The position numbers were made by a program, and so were the translations under genes. 43,690 nucleotides of DNA from an uncultured Coprococcus sp. (GTDB lineage Bacteria; Bacillota; Clostridia; Lachnospirales; Lachnospiraceae): NCBI GenBank assembly GCA_947632705.1, contig CANRQE010000017.1, forward strand, positions 1 to 43,690, given 5' to 3'. The stretch's first letter is position 1. Every line of letters begins with the position of its first letter. This document shows positions 43,166-43,690 of this stretch, in pieces. The notes beneath the pieces are model-generated. The model saw nothing but the letters and a program-made list of their open reading frames with translations. It had not been told where the DNA came from and searched no databases.

Positions 43166-43690
43166 ACTTCCAATAACCCTTATATAGCATATCTGAATTA
43201 TTAATTATTTTCTGCTTCATTTGGACATATAATTTTAGAAACTTATTAGTATCTCCCTTTGCAATTCTATCAAATCTTTGCATATTATCCAACACATAAT
43301 CATGATAGCATATGGATGTCTACCCTGATGTGGCATTAATGCTTTATTCCAGGAATCATCTAAATCCAAACCATATTTTTTTGTTATACTTTCAAACTGA
43401 CTTGTATATTTTGAACTTTTATTTGTTGCAAAGTGATGAACTTGATTTGGTTTAGTATTACTACCACCCTTACTCGCACTACTTGCCCCGCTAGAACCTC
43501 CACTTACTGGTGGTACAGTCGTATGATTGATGTCTACATTTGAGTCTGTGACTACACTTGCATTTTCCTTGGCAACAGCTAACTGGTCTGCCGTTATTCC
43601 GGCTTCTTTCATGGCCTGATCAAAGCCAAAAAATGCTCCGGCCAGGGATAGTACAGCAAGAAGTCCATAATACTGCTCAAGGGCATCATT
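43164..43690 (-). pseudogene. 3' end of AHH-nuclease polymorphic toxin, frameshifted
   Basis: The gene enters from the right edge: a hydrophobic LLAVLSLAGAFFGF segment, then a Ser/Gly linker (SGGSSGASSASKGGSN). The HNH/Endo VII-type AHH domain follows (QVHHFATNKSSKYTSQFES, KYGLDLDDSWNKALMPHQGR). After HPYA the frame is lost near 43308 by an apparent 1-nt deletion. As it stands the protein ends at 43235 with foreign residues. In the shifted frame the normal ending resumes: YHDYVLDNMQRFDRIAKGDT, to YKGYWK and TAG at 43166-43164. It is a secreted-toxin C-terminus by family. The lesion, if real, should disarm it. Confidence 0.8.

Noticed and set aside
1..43690. CRISPR array, tRNA or rRNA genes
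   Set aside because: No regularly spaced repeats, cloverleaf-like segments or rRNA signatures were recognised on either strand.

Overview
The window looks like chromosomal DNA from a low-GC, anaerobic, spore-former-related Firmicute, most probably a Lachnospiraceae (Clostridium cluster XIVa) member. The reasons are very strong AAGGAGG-type ribosome sites, an N-terminal-rubredoxin (reverse) rubrerythrin, a FeoB-associated Cys-rich peptide, a CotF-like ferritin-fold coat protein, PadR/DUF1700/DUF4097 operon architecture, and clostridial IS4 and IS110 elements. No rRNA, tRNA, CRISPR array or replication origin was seen. Most genes lie on the minus strand.

Layout. 1-1.2 kb: a gene remnant at the left edge, then a two-TM protein with a Tyr/Asn/Pro-rich tail. 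1.2-8.4 kb: polyphosphate kinase, reverse rubrerythrin, an EAL phosphodiesterase, a tiny FeoB-associated membrane peptide with its own promoter/operator, and a translationally coupled permease plus cytidylate-kinase-like pair. 8.5-13.6 kb: an operon of a beta-propeller/Y_Y_Y/HD-GYP receptor and a PAS hybrid histidine kinase. 13.8-15.3 kb: a low-molecular-weight tyrosine phosphatase coupled to a membrane-anchored SGNH hydrolase. 15.3-17.25 kb: a decayed island with a Fic protein, a broken HsdM N-terminus, short repeats and a gene remnant sharing about 60 bp with the left edge. 17.25-19.1 kb: PadR-DUF1700-DUF4097 operon. 19.4-20.55 kb: a three-gene coupled operon (small protein, YunG-like, membrane protein). 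20.6-25.5 kb: a diguanylate cyclase, a MATE exporter with a terminator at its predicted transcription start, and a divergent AraC/GyrI regulator. 25.5-27.2 kb: IS4-family wreckage. 27.2-35.2 kb: a dual-receiver hybrid kinase, a DUF1287 protein, a polar amino-acid ABC transporter, a CotF-like protein, and an HPt / REC-HD-GYP pair. 35.3-39.5 kb: an NAD salvage/synthesis operon (isochorismatase-fold amidase, NadE, lone EIIA-Glc) divergent from a DHH phosphoesterase. 39.5-43.7 kb: an accessory end with orphan fragments, a DUF5104-like lipoprotein, an IS110-family element with a long structured non-coding flank, and the 3' end of an AHH-nuclease polymorphic toxin carrying a frameshift.

How the genes work together. 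The dominant theme is cyclic-di-GMP and phosphorelay signalling: one GGDEF synthase, one EAL and two HD-GYP hydrolases, two hybrid histidine kinases and a free HPt in about 30 kb. The HPt/REC-HD-GYP pair is a natural output for the orphan hybrid kinases (inference). A minor theme is polyphosphate and NAD metabolism (Ppk, DHH phosphoesterase, amidase, NadE).

The most unusual structures are the MATE leader whose intrinsic terminator begins at about +1, the IS110 element with a candidate bridge-RNA region between a toxin and a possible immunity lipoprotein, and the Fic/HsdM relic. All function calls come from reading motifs; no database search was possible.
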